A stretch of 64,000 nucleotides of DNA from Auanema rhodensis (Eukaryota; Nematoda; Chromadorea; Rhabditida; Rhabditidae). The position numbers were made by a program, and so were the translations under genes. Every line of letters begins with the position of its first letter. Position 1 is the first letter of the stretch. Positions 34,131-47,623 of this stretch are shown in pieces. The stretch lies in assembly GCA_964057225.1 (NCBI GenBank), contig OZ059894.1, positions 15,964,476 to 16,028,475 of the forward strand, in the 5' to 3' direction. A model generated the notes under the pieces. That model had not been told where the DNA came from. It saw only the letters and a list, made by a program, of their open reading frames with translations, and did not search any database.

Positions 34131-36311
34131 ATGGGTGAAATGTATGTTTTAGTTGAAACTCTTTAAATACATTGTTCAATCTATCAAACAGCATTCATCC
34201 ACCTGATATGAATATATAATTCCAACATATTCATATATCTATACATTCATAAATTAGAAAACAAATTGAAAGATGAAGCAACGGATCTGAATTTCCGTTT
34301 CTCAGGCTTCGCTGTTTTCTATTTTGACTCTAAAATATCCTAAATGTGTAGATCATTTGTTATGATCTAAAGTTATAAAATTTCATTTTAAATCAATTTT
34401 CTAATGATTTCTGAAGAAAAAATGGTAATGAAAGATTAATTATATTTTAAGAAAATTAAAGAATAATTAAAGTTTATAAAAGTTTTTTTTTTCCTTTTAG
34501 GTTTTTACCAAGCCAATCTAAAGGCTTTAACCAGCCATACGGCTTTCCAATGAATTGCAGTATAAACCGACTTTTTATTGAAATGACAGAAGAAGATCGG
34601 AAATGTCTGGAAGAAAGAAAGTACTGGTGTTTTATGTTAAGCAGGTATGAATTTTTATTTTTTTTTATTGAAATTTATATTTCATTTCTATCTTTTCTTA
34701 AACTTTTTCATCATTTTCTTTTACTTGTCTAGTAACTACTATTCATATTGTTTATAAGAAATATAAAATTTTCTTACATTTTGAAGAAGCATAATCTAAG
34801 TTGGTTTGCTTGTTTCTTTTTTTTTTGAGATAAAGAGAGATAGAAAGATTTATATTTATTTTTATATATTTAAATACATATACATATGGCTATAAACATA
34901 TCCATACAAATTATATTATTGTTTTGTTTTTAAAAAAACATAAAGAAAACAACATTTTGAGAACAAATGTTTCAAATGTTTTCTTTGTTTTATATGAAAT
35001 GAACAATTTTTATGATATTTTTCAAATTTTAAAAAGAATAATATTTCATTTATAAAATAAAATTTTCCAAAAACAACTGAGATAACATAGTTTTGTTTGA
35101 TTCAAGCTTTTTATCATTCATATGTCAAGTTTGAAAAAGTTGCATCATGAAAAGTTGAAAAATACGAATGAAAAGCTGCAAAATTTTCTCAAAATTTTCG
35201 GATATTTCTTCAAAAACTTATATTTTTTTTCACAAATGAATAAATTCAAATATGGAATGTGTGAGATTTTTTGAAAGGAACTGAAAATGAGAGAAAAAAG
35301 TGATGGATAGATGTGGAAAAATAGTTAATCAACAAATATTTATATTTTACATCCAACATCTAACTATGTGACATCTAGCAATGTAACATCTCACTATAGA
35401 ACATCTGATAACAGGAAATTTATGTTCACACTGAAAAAAACTTCTATTCAACTTCAGCATAAGCCATGTTTGTAGCATTTTTTTGTCCGATTTTCAATAT
35501 TTTTTAGAAGAACAAACTTGAAAACGAAGTTTGTGTTTGCTCTTCTCAAATAGGAAGTTGTAATAGAAATAATAACAAATTACAAGTGAAGTTTGAGTAA
35601 GTTAATTGCCCATAAATGGTAAATTTTGGCTTCCTCGTCAGCATCTCTCTATCTTCATTTGTTCTTAAAGCACCAAAACACAATGACTTTCCTATCGAAA
35701 CGTATTATCTGGCTTCATCCGCTATTATTACATACGTAAATGGTCTTACAACTACTTTTAGAGTCTCAAGAAATGATTGAGTGCAGGACAAATTGAGATT
35801 GTTCTTGTCAAACAGCCTTATAATTTGTCTTTTTTTCTCATTAGACAAATAAAACAAGAAATAATTTTATTTTTGTCTTATTCTATCGAAAAGAATGTAT
35901 ATATATTTTTCATTTTAATACCTTATCTAAAAGTGGTAATACAAGAGCTTTCTAGTATCCATATTCAAATATAGAAAATGGAGTAAAGATCATCAAAGTA
36001 TGTTTATTAAGTTTGGCCCTACTTTACAGGTTTTGAATTTTGACATCCGGAACAACTTATTTCGTCCGTTGTGAGAGGGACAAAAAGTTTTCGAGCTTGG
36101 AAGAAAAATATAATTCTGCTCGGAGTACAAGACAAATTATGTTCCTTCTGATGTTAAGTATCACTATTCCGATGATTCTCCTCAGTTTTCAGGTCTCTAT
36201 AGCCCTCTTTCTCTATGCTTGTCTCAAATTTCATTTAAAACTGAAAGAGATTGAAAATTATAGAGAGGAATAAGAAAGCTAGAAAGAGAAAGAGAGAGAG
36301 TGAGAGTGTGA

Positions 36312-36377
<66 letters not shown>

Positions 36378-39300
36378 TGGGAGGAATGAAAAGTAGAAGG
36401 TGAGAGAGAAGAGAAGAAAAGCAAAACGAGCAGAATAACGCTTAGGTCTTAGTAGCTTCCAAAGGATTGTAAGCAAGTTTGGCTGCTGCTTGTTGGCATG
36501 GCCGTTATGAACGAGTGTGTCGAGGCAGGAAACAAGGTTAGGATATGGATATTGGTAGATATAAGAGACGAAAATCGTTTTGAATCATAGCAAGCAGTAG
36601 GTGCTAAGGTTTTGAAATACATGCTATAGGAATGGCTTTCCTATAATTTCGTTTGTTCAATACGAGACACACAAATTATTACTAAAAATGCTATAGATGG
36701 GAACATAAAAAATAATGGAAAATCATAAAATATGAAAGATTAAAGTTGAAGAACAAGACGAAGATGATGAAGTGAAGGGGTATTTTTTCAAAATTTAAGT
36801 TCTATTAAATATCTTTTGGTATAATAGTTTAATGTGCATTATACGTATTATACGTATATAATTTATTTATTTTAATATATTTTAGTATTGTAACGTTCTG
36901 TGTATCAATGCTTCTCGTTGTTACATGGAGAATCGTAACTCATCTGTTTTGTCAACGAAGTCGTGATGAGCCAGTTGTAGATGTGCCAGAAACAGTCCCA
37001 TTACAGGTGTTGAAAATAAAAAATTTTTATCAATATTTTGTATATTTGTAGGTCAATGGTAAGCATGGTGTCGTTAAGAATGAATTTGAAGGATTAGCTT
37101 TAAAACAGGAGGAAAAACATCTAGGCTGGATGACAGAGGTCAGTCTCATACGAATTCATTCATCAAATGAACATATTAGCTCATGTTTTTTTCTTCAATT
37201 TTAATGAAAAATGAAAAATTAAAATATGACTTTGGTCTCCTTGTTGGTGTAATTTTGTTTTTTTTTCTCATTCACTTGATAGCTGATGCAGAACCCGGTT
37301 GTACATTATATTTTGAACGATGAACCAAACTTATTTTCAAAAATAGTTGGAAGGAAATTTAATTTTTTCATGTTTCAGGCAAAAGATTGGGCTGGAGAGT
37401 TAATATCTGGTCAAAGCTTGACTGGACGTTTCCTTGTTGTTCTTGTATTTGTGCTATCTGTTGGCTCTCTTGGAATCTATTTCTACGATGCCAGTTTGTG
37501 AGTTTTGTTTTTACTAATTATATGGAAATAGACTTTCAAATATTAAAAAGACGATAATTCTCTTAGTTAAACATACATTCGGAAATCTTTATCGTATTCC
37601 AACAACATGCGATGCTCAATAAAAAGTTTTTTTTACAAAACTAAGCTAGTGGCCCATCCTGTACCTCTTAATCCTCTTCTTTTCAACCTTTGATTTTTTT
37701 ATGATCATGCCACCTGCTTTGAATGAGATAAATTACTAAAGAATATAGAAAGAAAAAGCTGAAAAGTCTTTGAGGACATTTGCAGTAAGAATTGAAAAAA
37801 CATTCAGGTGATTTATTGAACGTTTTCCTTTTTTTTTCTCAGATTGCAAAAATACCTTTTGACTTGAATTTAAAAAAAACTTTTAGTAGGAAATGCACTA
37901 TGCTCGGGTTGGTTTAATGTAGTAATTGAAGAATTTTTCAAATTTAACTAACAAGAAAAACCAAAAATGAGCTTTGAACATGCTTTATTCAACTAAAATT
38001 TGATATCTCATTTGTAATTGAGAACATAAATAAGAATTATGTTTCTAATATCTAACGTTCGAATTTTTTTGTTAGTATTCAATAGAAAATTAATAATTTA
38101 AGAGAAAACTTTAGAAAATCCCAAAATCAGGAGTATGATGAGAGAAGGCTTTGTGACAATTTCTTCTTTTTTTTGCAAGAAAGCATACGAAAGACTTTAT
38201 AAGAAGAGGGGGAGGGGAGGGGAGAGCAGATGAAGACGCCAAAAAAATAGGAAGAAGGCATTTTTTCATTATATTATTATTGTTTATTGTTAAGTTTTCT
38301 TCTGATTCATTAATTCGTAATCATGGGATATTACTGCTGGTATACGAATTTGAACTAACATCTAATGGACGACGACAGAGGAAGCATAACGCTGCCTTGG
38401 GTCTGCAACCAATTAAGTCCGAATAGTTGGTTCATGCCATCTGACGACGACTATTCATTTTCTTCTCATCATTTTTCCTCTAAGCAATTTAATGCTAATT
38501 TTGATTATTGATGACGTCATAAGACAGCAAAAATACTGTAGATGAATTAAGATAAAGAAGGAAAAAGAAGAAAAAAAGTTGATTGATTTTTAAAATAAAA
38601 ACATAAAAATGTATTATAATAATAAGTATAAACATTGATTATAGCTTATAAGATGTGCTAGTCCGTATTTATAAGAAAATCTATAAACTCTCATTTTTAA
38701 TCCATTCTTTCCTTATTGGAATTCTCATAAATTAATTCATTTTTTTTGAAAATAAATTAGTTTTATTCATATGATTAGATTAACTGTCATCCTAGTTAAC
38801 GCATTCAATCTATGTAATCAATGTAAAATGGTCAATTTCATTCATTATTACAGATTCATATGAGATTACTAATGATGAGAAGCATAAATGATTTATAAGT
38901 TGAGAAGGAATGAACTAAAGAGAGAGAGACAGAGGGAGGGGAACAGACAAACATAGAGAGAGAGAGAGAGAGAGAGAGAGACAAAAGATATTTTACTATG
39001 TGAACATAGTTTAGTCATATAATTAGTTTTGAGCAATTAGCTTTTCAAACTTGCTTCAATTAGCAATTCTGAAGCTGAAATTGACTTGTTATCTGAATTG
39101 AACATAAATATTCAAAAAATTTTGCTAAAAAAATTAAATATTTAATCTTTTTGTTCTTTTGTTATTCATTGCAACATATATGTATTTATCCACAAAAAAA
39201 ATGCCTCGATCGGAAAACTGATGTGAACATTGACTTTTACGTGAACCCGTGAAACATTGATATTTCGAGTTGTTTTTAAGAAATATTATTTGTTCAACCG

Positions 39301-42300
39301 GTTGCAAACTAAATGTTTTCTTCTATTATTATTTGAAAAACTATTCATTTCATTCATTTTCAGCCAAAATTTCCAAGTAGAAACATGTATACCATGGCAG
39401 GAAAGTCCATCACAACAAATTGATTTGGGTTTTAACATATTCTTCCTTGTTTACTTTTTTATTAGGGTAAGTATAATAATAATATTATATATTATATAAT
39501 TATATAATTACAGTTTATTGCTGCTTCCGATAAAGTATGGTTTCTATTAGAACTCTACAGTTTTATCGATTATTGTACAATTCCACCATCCTTTGTCGCC
39601 ATATACCTACAGAGAAATTGGCTAGGTAATCAATTTTTTCTAATTTATTTTTATATTTATCAGTTTATTTATTTGTTTATTTGTTAAGGTTTTCGTTTTC
39701 TTCGTGCTCTACGTTTGATGACAGTGCCCGATATCTTACAATATCTGAATATTCTTAAAACTTCATCATCAATTCGTCTTACACAGTTGGTTACTATTTT
39801 CGTATCTGTATGCTTAACTGGAGCCGGAGGAGTACATTTAGTAAGAAACATATAATTAGCCTGAAAAATAATATAATAATATGCTTATAGTTTGAAAATT
39901 CTGGAGATTTCTTCAAAGGTTTTGTCAATCCACATAGAATTACATATGCTGATTGTGTTTATTTTGTTCTTGTTACAATGTCCACTGTTGGTATGGTTTT
40001 ATTTATTAATTTACCTTTTTTATATTAAATTTATTTGTAAATAATAGTTATTATTATTATATTATTATAGGATATGGAGATATCTACTGTACAACGTTAT
40101 GTGGCCGTATTTTCATGGTCTTCTTCATTCTTGGTGGTTTGGTCAGTTTTTTTTTGTTTTTTGTAACATTTTTCTTTTTCGTTTTTAAAAAATTACTATA
40201 TTTATCATTTATATGGATTGATGTTTTCTTTGTTTAGGCTATGTTTGCCAGTTATGTTCCTGAAATTGCTGATCTAATCGGAAATCGTCAGAAATATGGT
40301 GGTGAATACAAGGGAGAACATGGAAAAAAGTATATTTTACTTATTTATTTATCATTATAAAAAATTATAAGAACTTAAATTATAATTATAACGGTATAAG
40401 CTTAATAATAAATATGTTTTAGACACATAGTTGTATGTGGACATATCACATATGACTCTGTCAGTCATTTTCTTCAAGACTTCCTTCATGAAGATCGTGA
40501 TGATGTGGATGTTGAAGTTGTATTTCTGCATAGGTTTGTTAGCTACATTTCAAATTTAATTATAACATATAGTTAAATATACATCTATATACCATTGCAC
40601 GATTGATAATTTTGAAAATATGAAGTATATTGTTTACACGAAGACAAAAACAAGAAGATGCTCTCTGAGCTCCCTCAGGAGTTTATAAGCTTTTCAGTTT
40701 GAAATATATATTTTTCTATGGCATATTTTAAAAATGAATGGAAAATTTGAGTATAACTGCACAAAAACTGATTTTTGATATCTTCTTCCTTACAGGGTAG
40801 TTCCGGATCTTGAATTAGAAGGTTTATTCAAGCGTCATTTCACCAAAGTAGAGTTCTTCACGGGTACTGTAATGGACTCTTTGGATCTTTCACGTGTTAA
40901 GGTATGTTTGAACTAAGAACTCAATGATATTTTCTATAATAAAAGCATATACATTTCTTTGAAAGAAAAGTCTGAGAGAAAAGTATGAGAGTGATGTTGA
41001 TATCTCTTAAGTTTGACATCTTTCTTCATTTTTTGTTGAAAATCTGTCCTTTCCATATCACTTACTCCATTACGTTATTTCTTTTATGATGCATCGTAAC
41101 TTCAAGATATGAGAGATTTGTTGTTATCCATTTAGGTCACCTGTTGTAAGATTCTTTTTTCTTCTCGTGAAGCTTAAAAATATAGAATTGTACTTAAAAA
41201 TGATCAATATACATACATATGTATACATATAATCAATCTATACTAAAAGTCATTAGTTATCTTTTTGTATCTTTCAATTCTCTTTCTATTTCTCTTATTT
41301 GAACTTATTCTCTTCTCATTTTACTCTCTTACATCTCTTCATATCTATCTCTCATTCTTTTACCATCATATTACCGCAATATCTCTAAAACTTCTCTTTT
41401 CGAGCATTCATATCAATTTTCCTTACATTACAACTTTTGTTAATTATACATATAGTATAACAAATGATTCACAACAATTATTGAAAGTGAAACATTCAAA
41501 AAGAAATAATATTTATGTTTATAACTTTAATAGTTGTATATCTTCTATGGTATTACTATATCATCTGCTTTATTATAATTGTGTAAAATTTTTCGGAAAC
41601 ATCTGTGACTAATGTTGACGATTAACAGATGTTGATTAAGTATTGTCACATCTAAAATCATTGATTTTGCACATTAAACTGCATATAGTTAGCATAATCT
41701 AACTTAATTAAAACTTATGTGTGAAAAAGGGATTGAATATAATAATAAAAATTGAAAATATTATATATTATCTTTAGGTAACTGATGCCGATGCTTGTTT
41801 GGTTTTGGCTAATAAATACAGTACTAATCCTGATGCTGAAGATGCTGCAAATATCATGAGAGTTATATCTATTAAGAATTATTCCAGTGACATTAGAGTC
41901 ATTGTACAGCTTATGCAGTATCATAATAAGGTATAATATTCTATATTCTATATAGATTGAAAAACTTAAATGTCTTCAGGCATATTTACTAAATATTCCA
42001 TCATGGGATTGGCGTCGTGGTGATGACGTCATCTGTTTAGCTGAACTTAAATTAGGATTCATTGCTCAATCATGTCTGGCACCTGGATTTTCAACAATGA
42101 TGGCCAACTTATTCGCTATGAGAAGTTTTAAAACTGTAAGTTTTATATTATTTGTTTTCTATATGTTGTGTGATTGTATATACATTATTCTAATTATACA
42201 TACATTTAACAAAAGCTTTATAAATAAATTAACACAAAATTAAAGTTTAACATCTAGCTTTACTAACAAGTGTCTCATGTCTTTCAGTCTCCTCATACGC

Positions 42301-45300
42301 CTGCTTGGTTGAATGATTATCTTCGAGGAGCTGGAATGGAAATGTATACGGAAAAGCTATCACAAGCTTTTGTGAATATGACTTTTCCCGAAGCAGCTGA
42401 GTAAGTTTCTCAATAATCCACCTAATACCTAATGAAATTTTAATATATAATTAACATTTTCCCTTTAATTATTCTAAAAATATATAATATATCTTGAAGT
42501 GTTGTATTCCAAGTTAACTGTATTTAATTGTCCCGTTACTTAAAGTCCCCTCGGGTGTTATATGTTGATTAATCGAGAAATAATGTCTTTTGTCATACGT
42601 TTCATTTTGAATTATTCATTAATATAGTCAAAAATCACAAAACTTCAGTCTCGAGATACTCCGGATTGGCTAAATCTTTACCTATGTGGGGCGGGAATGG
42701 AAATGTACACGGATACATTATCACATTCTTTTGTAGGAATGAGTTTTCCTGAGGCTGTTGAGTAAGAATTCCAATTATTTCTGCTTTATTAGCCCTTAAT
42801 CTGAGTTATTTTACAAATATTTTGATAATTTAATAATATTTATTGAAATCCAAATGAAGAAAATGTTCAAATAATATGTATCTTTCAGCCTTCTATTCAC
42901 TCGACTTGGATTATTATTATTAGCCATTGAATTGAAAGATGAAGAGAATAAGGTAAAATTTATTTATTTTTTCTTATAAAATATTTGTTTTTCAAGGAAT
43001 GTAATATTGCTATTAATCCTGGTCCTCATATTACAATTCAACCACAAACTCAGGGATTCTTTATTGCTCAAAGTGCAGATGAAGTTAAAAGGTATGATAT
43101 TAAAACTTAATTATAACATATAATCAATATATTTAGAGCATTTTTCTGGTGTAAACAATGTCATGATGATATACGAGATGTAACCTTGATTAAGAAATGT
43201 AAATGCAAAAATTGTATGTTTCATCATTATTTCTAATAATCAATGAGAAATCAAATGTTATTTCAGTGGCCTTATTCCGCAGGAACACAAAGCATTCAAC
43301 AGCTAGAGGTAAGATACTAACTTCTTCTTTCATTCATCTTTTTTTTTATTTTTTTTTAAACCGAAATTCGAAAAAAAATATTTTCTTAATCAATTTTTTG
43401 TTTTATTTTTTTATTTTTTATTATTATTAACATGGATTACTAACATGTTTATCCTATATTTTTGATTATGCGCAACCCAAATGTTAAACCTAACAGACAA
43501 CAGAAAAAAAAGAAAAAACAATCAACTTGCAGACTATTCGGAATTTGATGTGCTTTTTAGCCAAAATGACGGTAATTTTACTGTTCTATCCAACCATTAG
43601 CTTTGTTTCTTACCCACTTGGAACGCATAACTTACATAACTATATGTGTAACACTTGCTACATATAGTGCATATTTTTCTGATTTTTTTCTTTTCTATCG
43701 TTCCTTTTTTATGATTTTTATTATTTTATTAGTTAATTTCAATTTTTAAAACCCTTAGAAAGAACAAATAATTACCCAGCATGGCTTTATGTCCTACAAT
43801 GTATTTGTTTATAATTTTTTTTTATTAATTTTTATTTCTGTAGAATATAAAAAGAGTTATATAACTCTTTAATAGTTATAGATTAATTCACATTCATTTT
43901 ATTTAAATTATTCAGCATGTTTTTTAAACGTTTCTATCTGCTTGTCATAGCTTGCAGTCTCGTACTGTTTGATATGAAAAAGCTCATCAGAACTTAGCTA
44001 GAAATTTTGATAACATCATTTCAATATTTGATTGTTTGCGATTTATTTCTTAGAACTAGTCTAGCTTATCACAGTTTATATGAGTTTCTTCTGAATTTTC
44101 TTTTTCTATTCAAACAGTTTACGATGTTTTTCCTTATATTTTGCTTTAAAATCACTGAGAATCTTTTGAGAAGAGAATTCAGAAAATCTCATCGAATGAC
44201 AACGATAGGTTTTCAAAAAAACTGTTTTCAACAAGAATCTGCTTTCATCTTTAATTAATTTAGCCCATTTTTCAGCTCGAAATAATCCAGATCCACCACC
44301 TCCTCAAGTGCCTCAACATGGACAACAAGCTCAACTTCGTATGCTTAGTGAACAAAGGTTTTTACAATTTATTTTAAATAAAACTAAAAATTCAAATAAA
44401 ATATTTCTTTTCAAATATAACATGTGGGAAATTTTAATTTTCTTTAGTTTACTGAACTTGTTTTGTATCAAAAAAATTATATAAAAAAGCTTAATCAAAG
44501 ATGAGTAATAGTTTGAAAAGCTGACTAACTAAATTGCTTCTTTTTTTGTTTATTTTTATTATAAAATTGCATCCAAATAACTTCTGTCGAATATTAACCT
44601 TGCTATTTTAATTTCTAAATCTATCTTCTTTTACTATTCTATCTTAGCTTTTACTATAATTTTATTTTTAAAGATTTTATTTATATTAAAGAATTCTATA
44701 ATATTATATATTACTAGACAGTAAAGAGTACGGTAAATTCAGAGAAGTAATTCTTATTCTAAGAAAAAAAATTTTTTCCAATGTTATAGCAGAAGAAAGA
44801 ACAAAAAATATTTTACAGTGATTTCAGTTCGACGAGTGATAATCATCTAGCGTCGAAATCTATGCGATTCGCCTATGAGATCAAGAAACTAATGTGAATA
44901 ACAGTATTTGATTTGAACACTCACCTTAACTATGCTCACCTCAGCACGATTTTTGTTTAGTATATTATAACGGAAACATCATTATAAAAAGTTTGAATAT
45001 AATAAGGGAGAAAGGGACAAAGATATTGAAAAGATATTCATCTTCTCATCATCTATGTCTTACTTTTTACTGTTGTTTCATTAGATTACTCACAATAGAT
45101 TCAGACTAGGTTGTCAATTTTTGAGATAAACTAGAAAGCATAAGCATTATGCTGCTGCAAATTAGTATAATTAGACAGCCAGCCTATATCTTAAAATATC
45201 ATTTACGTAGTAATAATAATTTTAAAAATAGTTAGTAATAACTATGTATATTTCAGTATTTTGTGAATGATATTTTTAGATTGTGAAGCCTATATATGTA

Positions 45301-47623
45301 CTTATATTTACACAAATTATTGCTTGAATTATTTCAATTTTTTTAATACAAAAAATTATTATTTTTTGATATAAAAAAATTGAAATATTAATAGGTTTTT
45401 AACAAATTTTTTATTTTTGCGTGTGATACTTAGCATGAATCTGCAGGCATGGCATTTCCTCACCAGCACCTTTCCATAATAGGACAATAGCTTTTCAATC
45501 AAACAAAAAGAAAATATTTGTAAACAAAAATCGAAATATTACAAAAAAAAATTTTTTTTTAATTTTTGTTTGATTGAATAGATAGAAATCTTATTCATTC
45601 ATCAATTACTTCACCTTAAAGAAGAATATAATCAATAATTATTTTCATATTAAGGCCTTCATCTGGTCCTGGAAGAAGGAATTCAATGAGTATTCCTCCT
45701 GATGGTCGTGGTGTTGACTTCACCAAAGATTTTGAGCAACAAGATATGAAATACGATAGTACGGGAATGTTCCATTGGTGTCCTAGCCGCAATTTAGATG
45801 AATCAGTTTTGGTTTGTTACTTTGAAGCTTCTAATATACTTTCAATATTAAATATTATAGGAACGACATCAAGCTGCTATGACTGTTCTGAATGGCCATG
45901 TTGTTGTTTGTTTATTTGCTGATAGAGATTCTCCTCTTATTGGATTACGTAATTTTATAATGCCTCTCAGGTACTTTATAGAAATCACTTTAATAAATCT
46001 GTAAAACATATTACTTTCAGAGCTTCAAACTTTCATTATCATGAGCTTAAACATGTAGTCATCGTTGGAGATTTGGAATATTTACGTAAAGAGTGGAAGA
46101 CATTATATAATCTGCCAAAGATCTCAATACTTAACGTAATTCTTATAAAGAATAAAAAATATTTATAGATAATCGTTACCTATTACAGGGGTCTCCTCTT
46201 TCACGTGCAGATCTTAGGGCAGTCAATATAAATCTTTGTGATATGTGTGTTATCATCTCAGCTCGAGTTCCAAATACTGAAGATACAACATTAGCAGATA
46301 AAGAAGCTATTCTAGCTTCATTGAATATCAAAGCTATGCAGGTAAAAACAATTAATTAATTATATATTGAAACATCTTTAATAGATTATATATGGTTAAT
46401 ATCAATTATATAATTCATATTTCAGTTTGATGATACTCTTGGATTTTATCCAATGAGGCCTGTAGATCCTAATGGTAGTCCATTAAATAGTCCGTCAGCA
46501 ATAGCAATGCACCGTAAAGGTGCTCGCTTTGGTACAAATGTTCCTATGATCACAGAATTAGGTAAATAAAATATTTTACATATTATTAAATTATTATATG
46601 TTATAGTTAATGATTCCAATGTACAATTTTTGGATCAAGACGATGATGATGATCCAGATACTGAGTTATATCTAACTCAACCATTTGCTTGTGGTACTGC
46701 ATTTGCAATTTCGGTGCTTGATTCGTTAATGAGTACGGTATGTTATCAATACATTTCACATTTAACCGCTTAAATATACTGATTTTAGACATATTTCAAC
46801 GATTCTGCTTTGACATTGATTAGAACCCTTGTTACTGGTGGAGCTACACCTGAATTGGAATTAATTCTTGCTGAAGGTGCAGGCTTACGAGGCGGGTACA
46901 GCACACCGGAAACAATGGCAAATCGGGATCGATGTCGTATTGCCCAAATTGCTCTTCAGGATAATCCATATGATGGAATTGGTGTAAGTTCCGGGCTTTA
47001 AATAATCCTTATCTTACAAATATTGAATATTGTGAATATAATTAGAAGCAAAATGGCATGTTAATGCTATTCGGATATTGAGAAGTTTTTGTTGATCCTT
47101 CAGTTTTCTTGAATACTTTAAATACTTTAAAAATTAAATAAATTGTTTAAAAACATATATTTTATAATAAATTTCAATATTTTTCAGCATAATTCAACAT
47201 ATGGCCAAATGTTTTCAACAGCTTTGAAAAAATATGGCCAGTTATGTATTGGTCTTTACAGGTAATTATCGTTATTTTTATTTTTTCAAAAAGAAATTAA
47301 TGTTTTATAAATTCTTTGAAGTATGATTAGAATGAAAGAAATTCTAAAAATATTATTCAGATTGCATGATCAAGACAATCCAGATTCTATGAAAAGATAT
47401 GTTATAACAAATCCACCAGCTGAGCTTAGGATACGGCGCTCCGATTACGTAAGTAGTTTTTTTTCAAATTTTCAAATAATTAATTGTAAAAAAATAGCAT
47501 AAAATGCCTATTAATATGAATTGAGAAAGATATAAATGAATTTTGTATTTCCAGGTATATGTATTGGAACAATTTGATCCGGGTCTCGAATATGAACCAG
47601 GAAAAAGGAACAATTACTATTAG
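34131..47623 (+). CDS. slo-1: SLO-1, large-conductance calcium- and voltage-gated potassium (BK) channel alpha subunit
   Basis: About 32 exons encode roughly 1,100 residues, closely matching C. elegans SLO-1. Exon 1 is only 11 nt (34131-34141), joined to 34501-34644 to give [20 protein letters not shown]. The S0 region (36886-37006) is followed by S1 ([17 protein letters not shown]), the S4 sensor [13 protein letters not shown] at about 39700, the pore helix and selectivity filter TMSTVGYGD (exons near 39890-40140), RCK1 ([13 protein letters not shown] onward), the linker, RCK2 ([16 protein letters not shown] onward), the calcium bowl [12 protein letters not shown] near 46620, and the C-terminus [11 protein letters not shown]. 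It repolarises excitable cells and limits transmitter release. Two mutually exclusive 113-nt exons and two possible in-frame insertions are visible and listed separately. Large introns lie at 34645-36885, 37498-39363 and 40921-41778. Confidence 0.97.
34645..36885 (+). other. slo-1: slo-1 intron 2
   Basis: 2.2 kb intron without recognised exons. It contains AT-rich sequence, a cluster of short ACATCTA-type repeats near 35350-35410 and a GA microsatellite (36285-36376). Open frames at 35777-35974 and 36040-36273 have no in-phase splice partners. Confidence 0.6.
36285..36376. repeat. (GA)n microsatellite in slo-1 intron 2
   Basis: Nearly pure GA with TGAGAGTG interruptions at the 5' side; homopurine in the slo-1 transcript. 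Confidence 0.95.
37283..37378 (+). other. slo-1: Possible alternative 32-codon extension of the slo-1 S1 exon
   Basis: A pyrimidine-rich tract and TTGATAG acceptor precede a 96-nt frame ([20 protein letters not shown] at its start) that runs without a stop into the conserved AKDWAGEL exon at 37379. The standard acceptor TGTTTCAG lies just before 37379. Both acceptors keep frame with the preceding exon, which ends at 37138 in phase 0. Confidence 0.4.
38512..38519. promoter_or_regulatory. Perfect cAMP-response element TGACGTCA in a slo-1 intron
   Basis: Palindromic CRE about 60 bp downstream of the GC-richer island in the same intron. Motif match only. Confidence 0.3.
38917..38984. repeat. GA-rich microsatellite in a slo-1 intron
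   Basis: AGAGAGAGAC and (GA)n runs; homopurine on the + strand. Confidence 0.9.
40921..41778 (+). other. slo-1: slo-1 intron after the RCK1 DSLDLSRVK exon
   Basis: About 0.85 kb, AT-rich, no exon seen. A 115-codon open frame (41265-41612) is Leu/Ser/Phe-rich, ends without a splice partner in phase and is not taken as coding. Confidence 0.6.
42288..42400 (+). other. slo-1: slo-1 mutually exclusive exon, version a
   Basis: 113 nt encoding [20 protein letters not shown] followed by [18 protein letters not shown]. It has its own CTTTCAG acceptor and GTAAGT donor and is the same length and phase as version b at 42649-42761. Confidence 0.9.
42649..42761 (+). other. slo-1: slo-1 mutually exclusive exon, version b
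   Basis: 113 nt encoding [20 protein letters not shown] followed by [18 protein letters not shown], the version closer to the commonest BK channel form. The shared length of 113 nt means that using both or neither shifts the frame, so they must alternate. Confidence 0.9.
43497..43571 (+). other. slo-1: Candidate 75-nt slo-1 cassette exon in the RCK1-RCK2 linker
   Basis: Flanked by a CTAACAG acceptor and a GTAATT donor. Length is 75 nt and phase is 1/1, exactly matching the junction between the [14 protein letters not shown] exon (ends 43309) and the [11 protein letters not shown] exon. It would insert 25 residues, basic at first (NRKKRKNNQ) and then acidic/aromatic (DYSEFDVLF). Confidence 0.6.

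Larger units (their letters stand above)
37498..39363 (+). other. slo-1: slo-1 intron between the S1 exon and the FQVETCIPW exon
   Basis: 1.9 kb without recognised exons. It holds a GC-richer island near 38370-38455 with an AACCAA/TTGGTT inverted repeat, a perfect CRE at 38512-38519 and a GA tract at 38917-38984. Confidence 0.6.

Noticed and set aside
45449-45519. Possible extra slo-1 exon ([16 protein letters not shown])
   Set aside because: The acceptor fits, but the only nearby donor gives a phase that does not join to the [10 protein letters not shown] exon.
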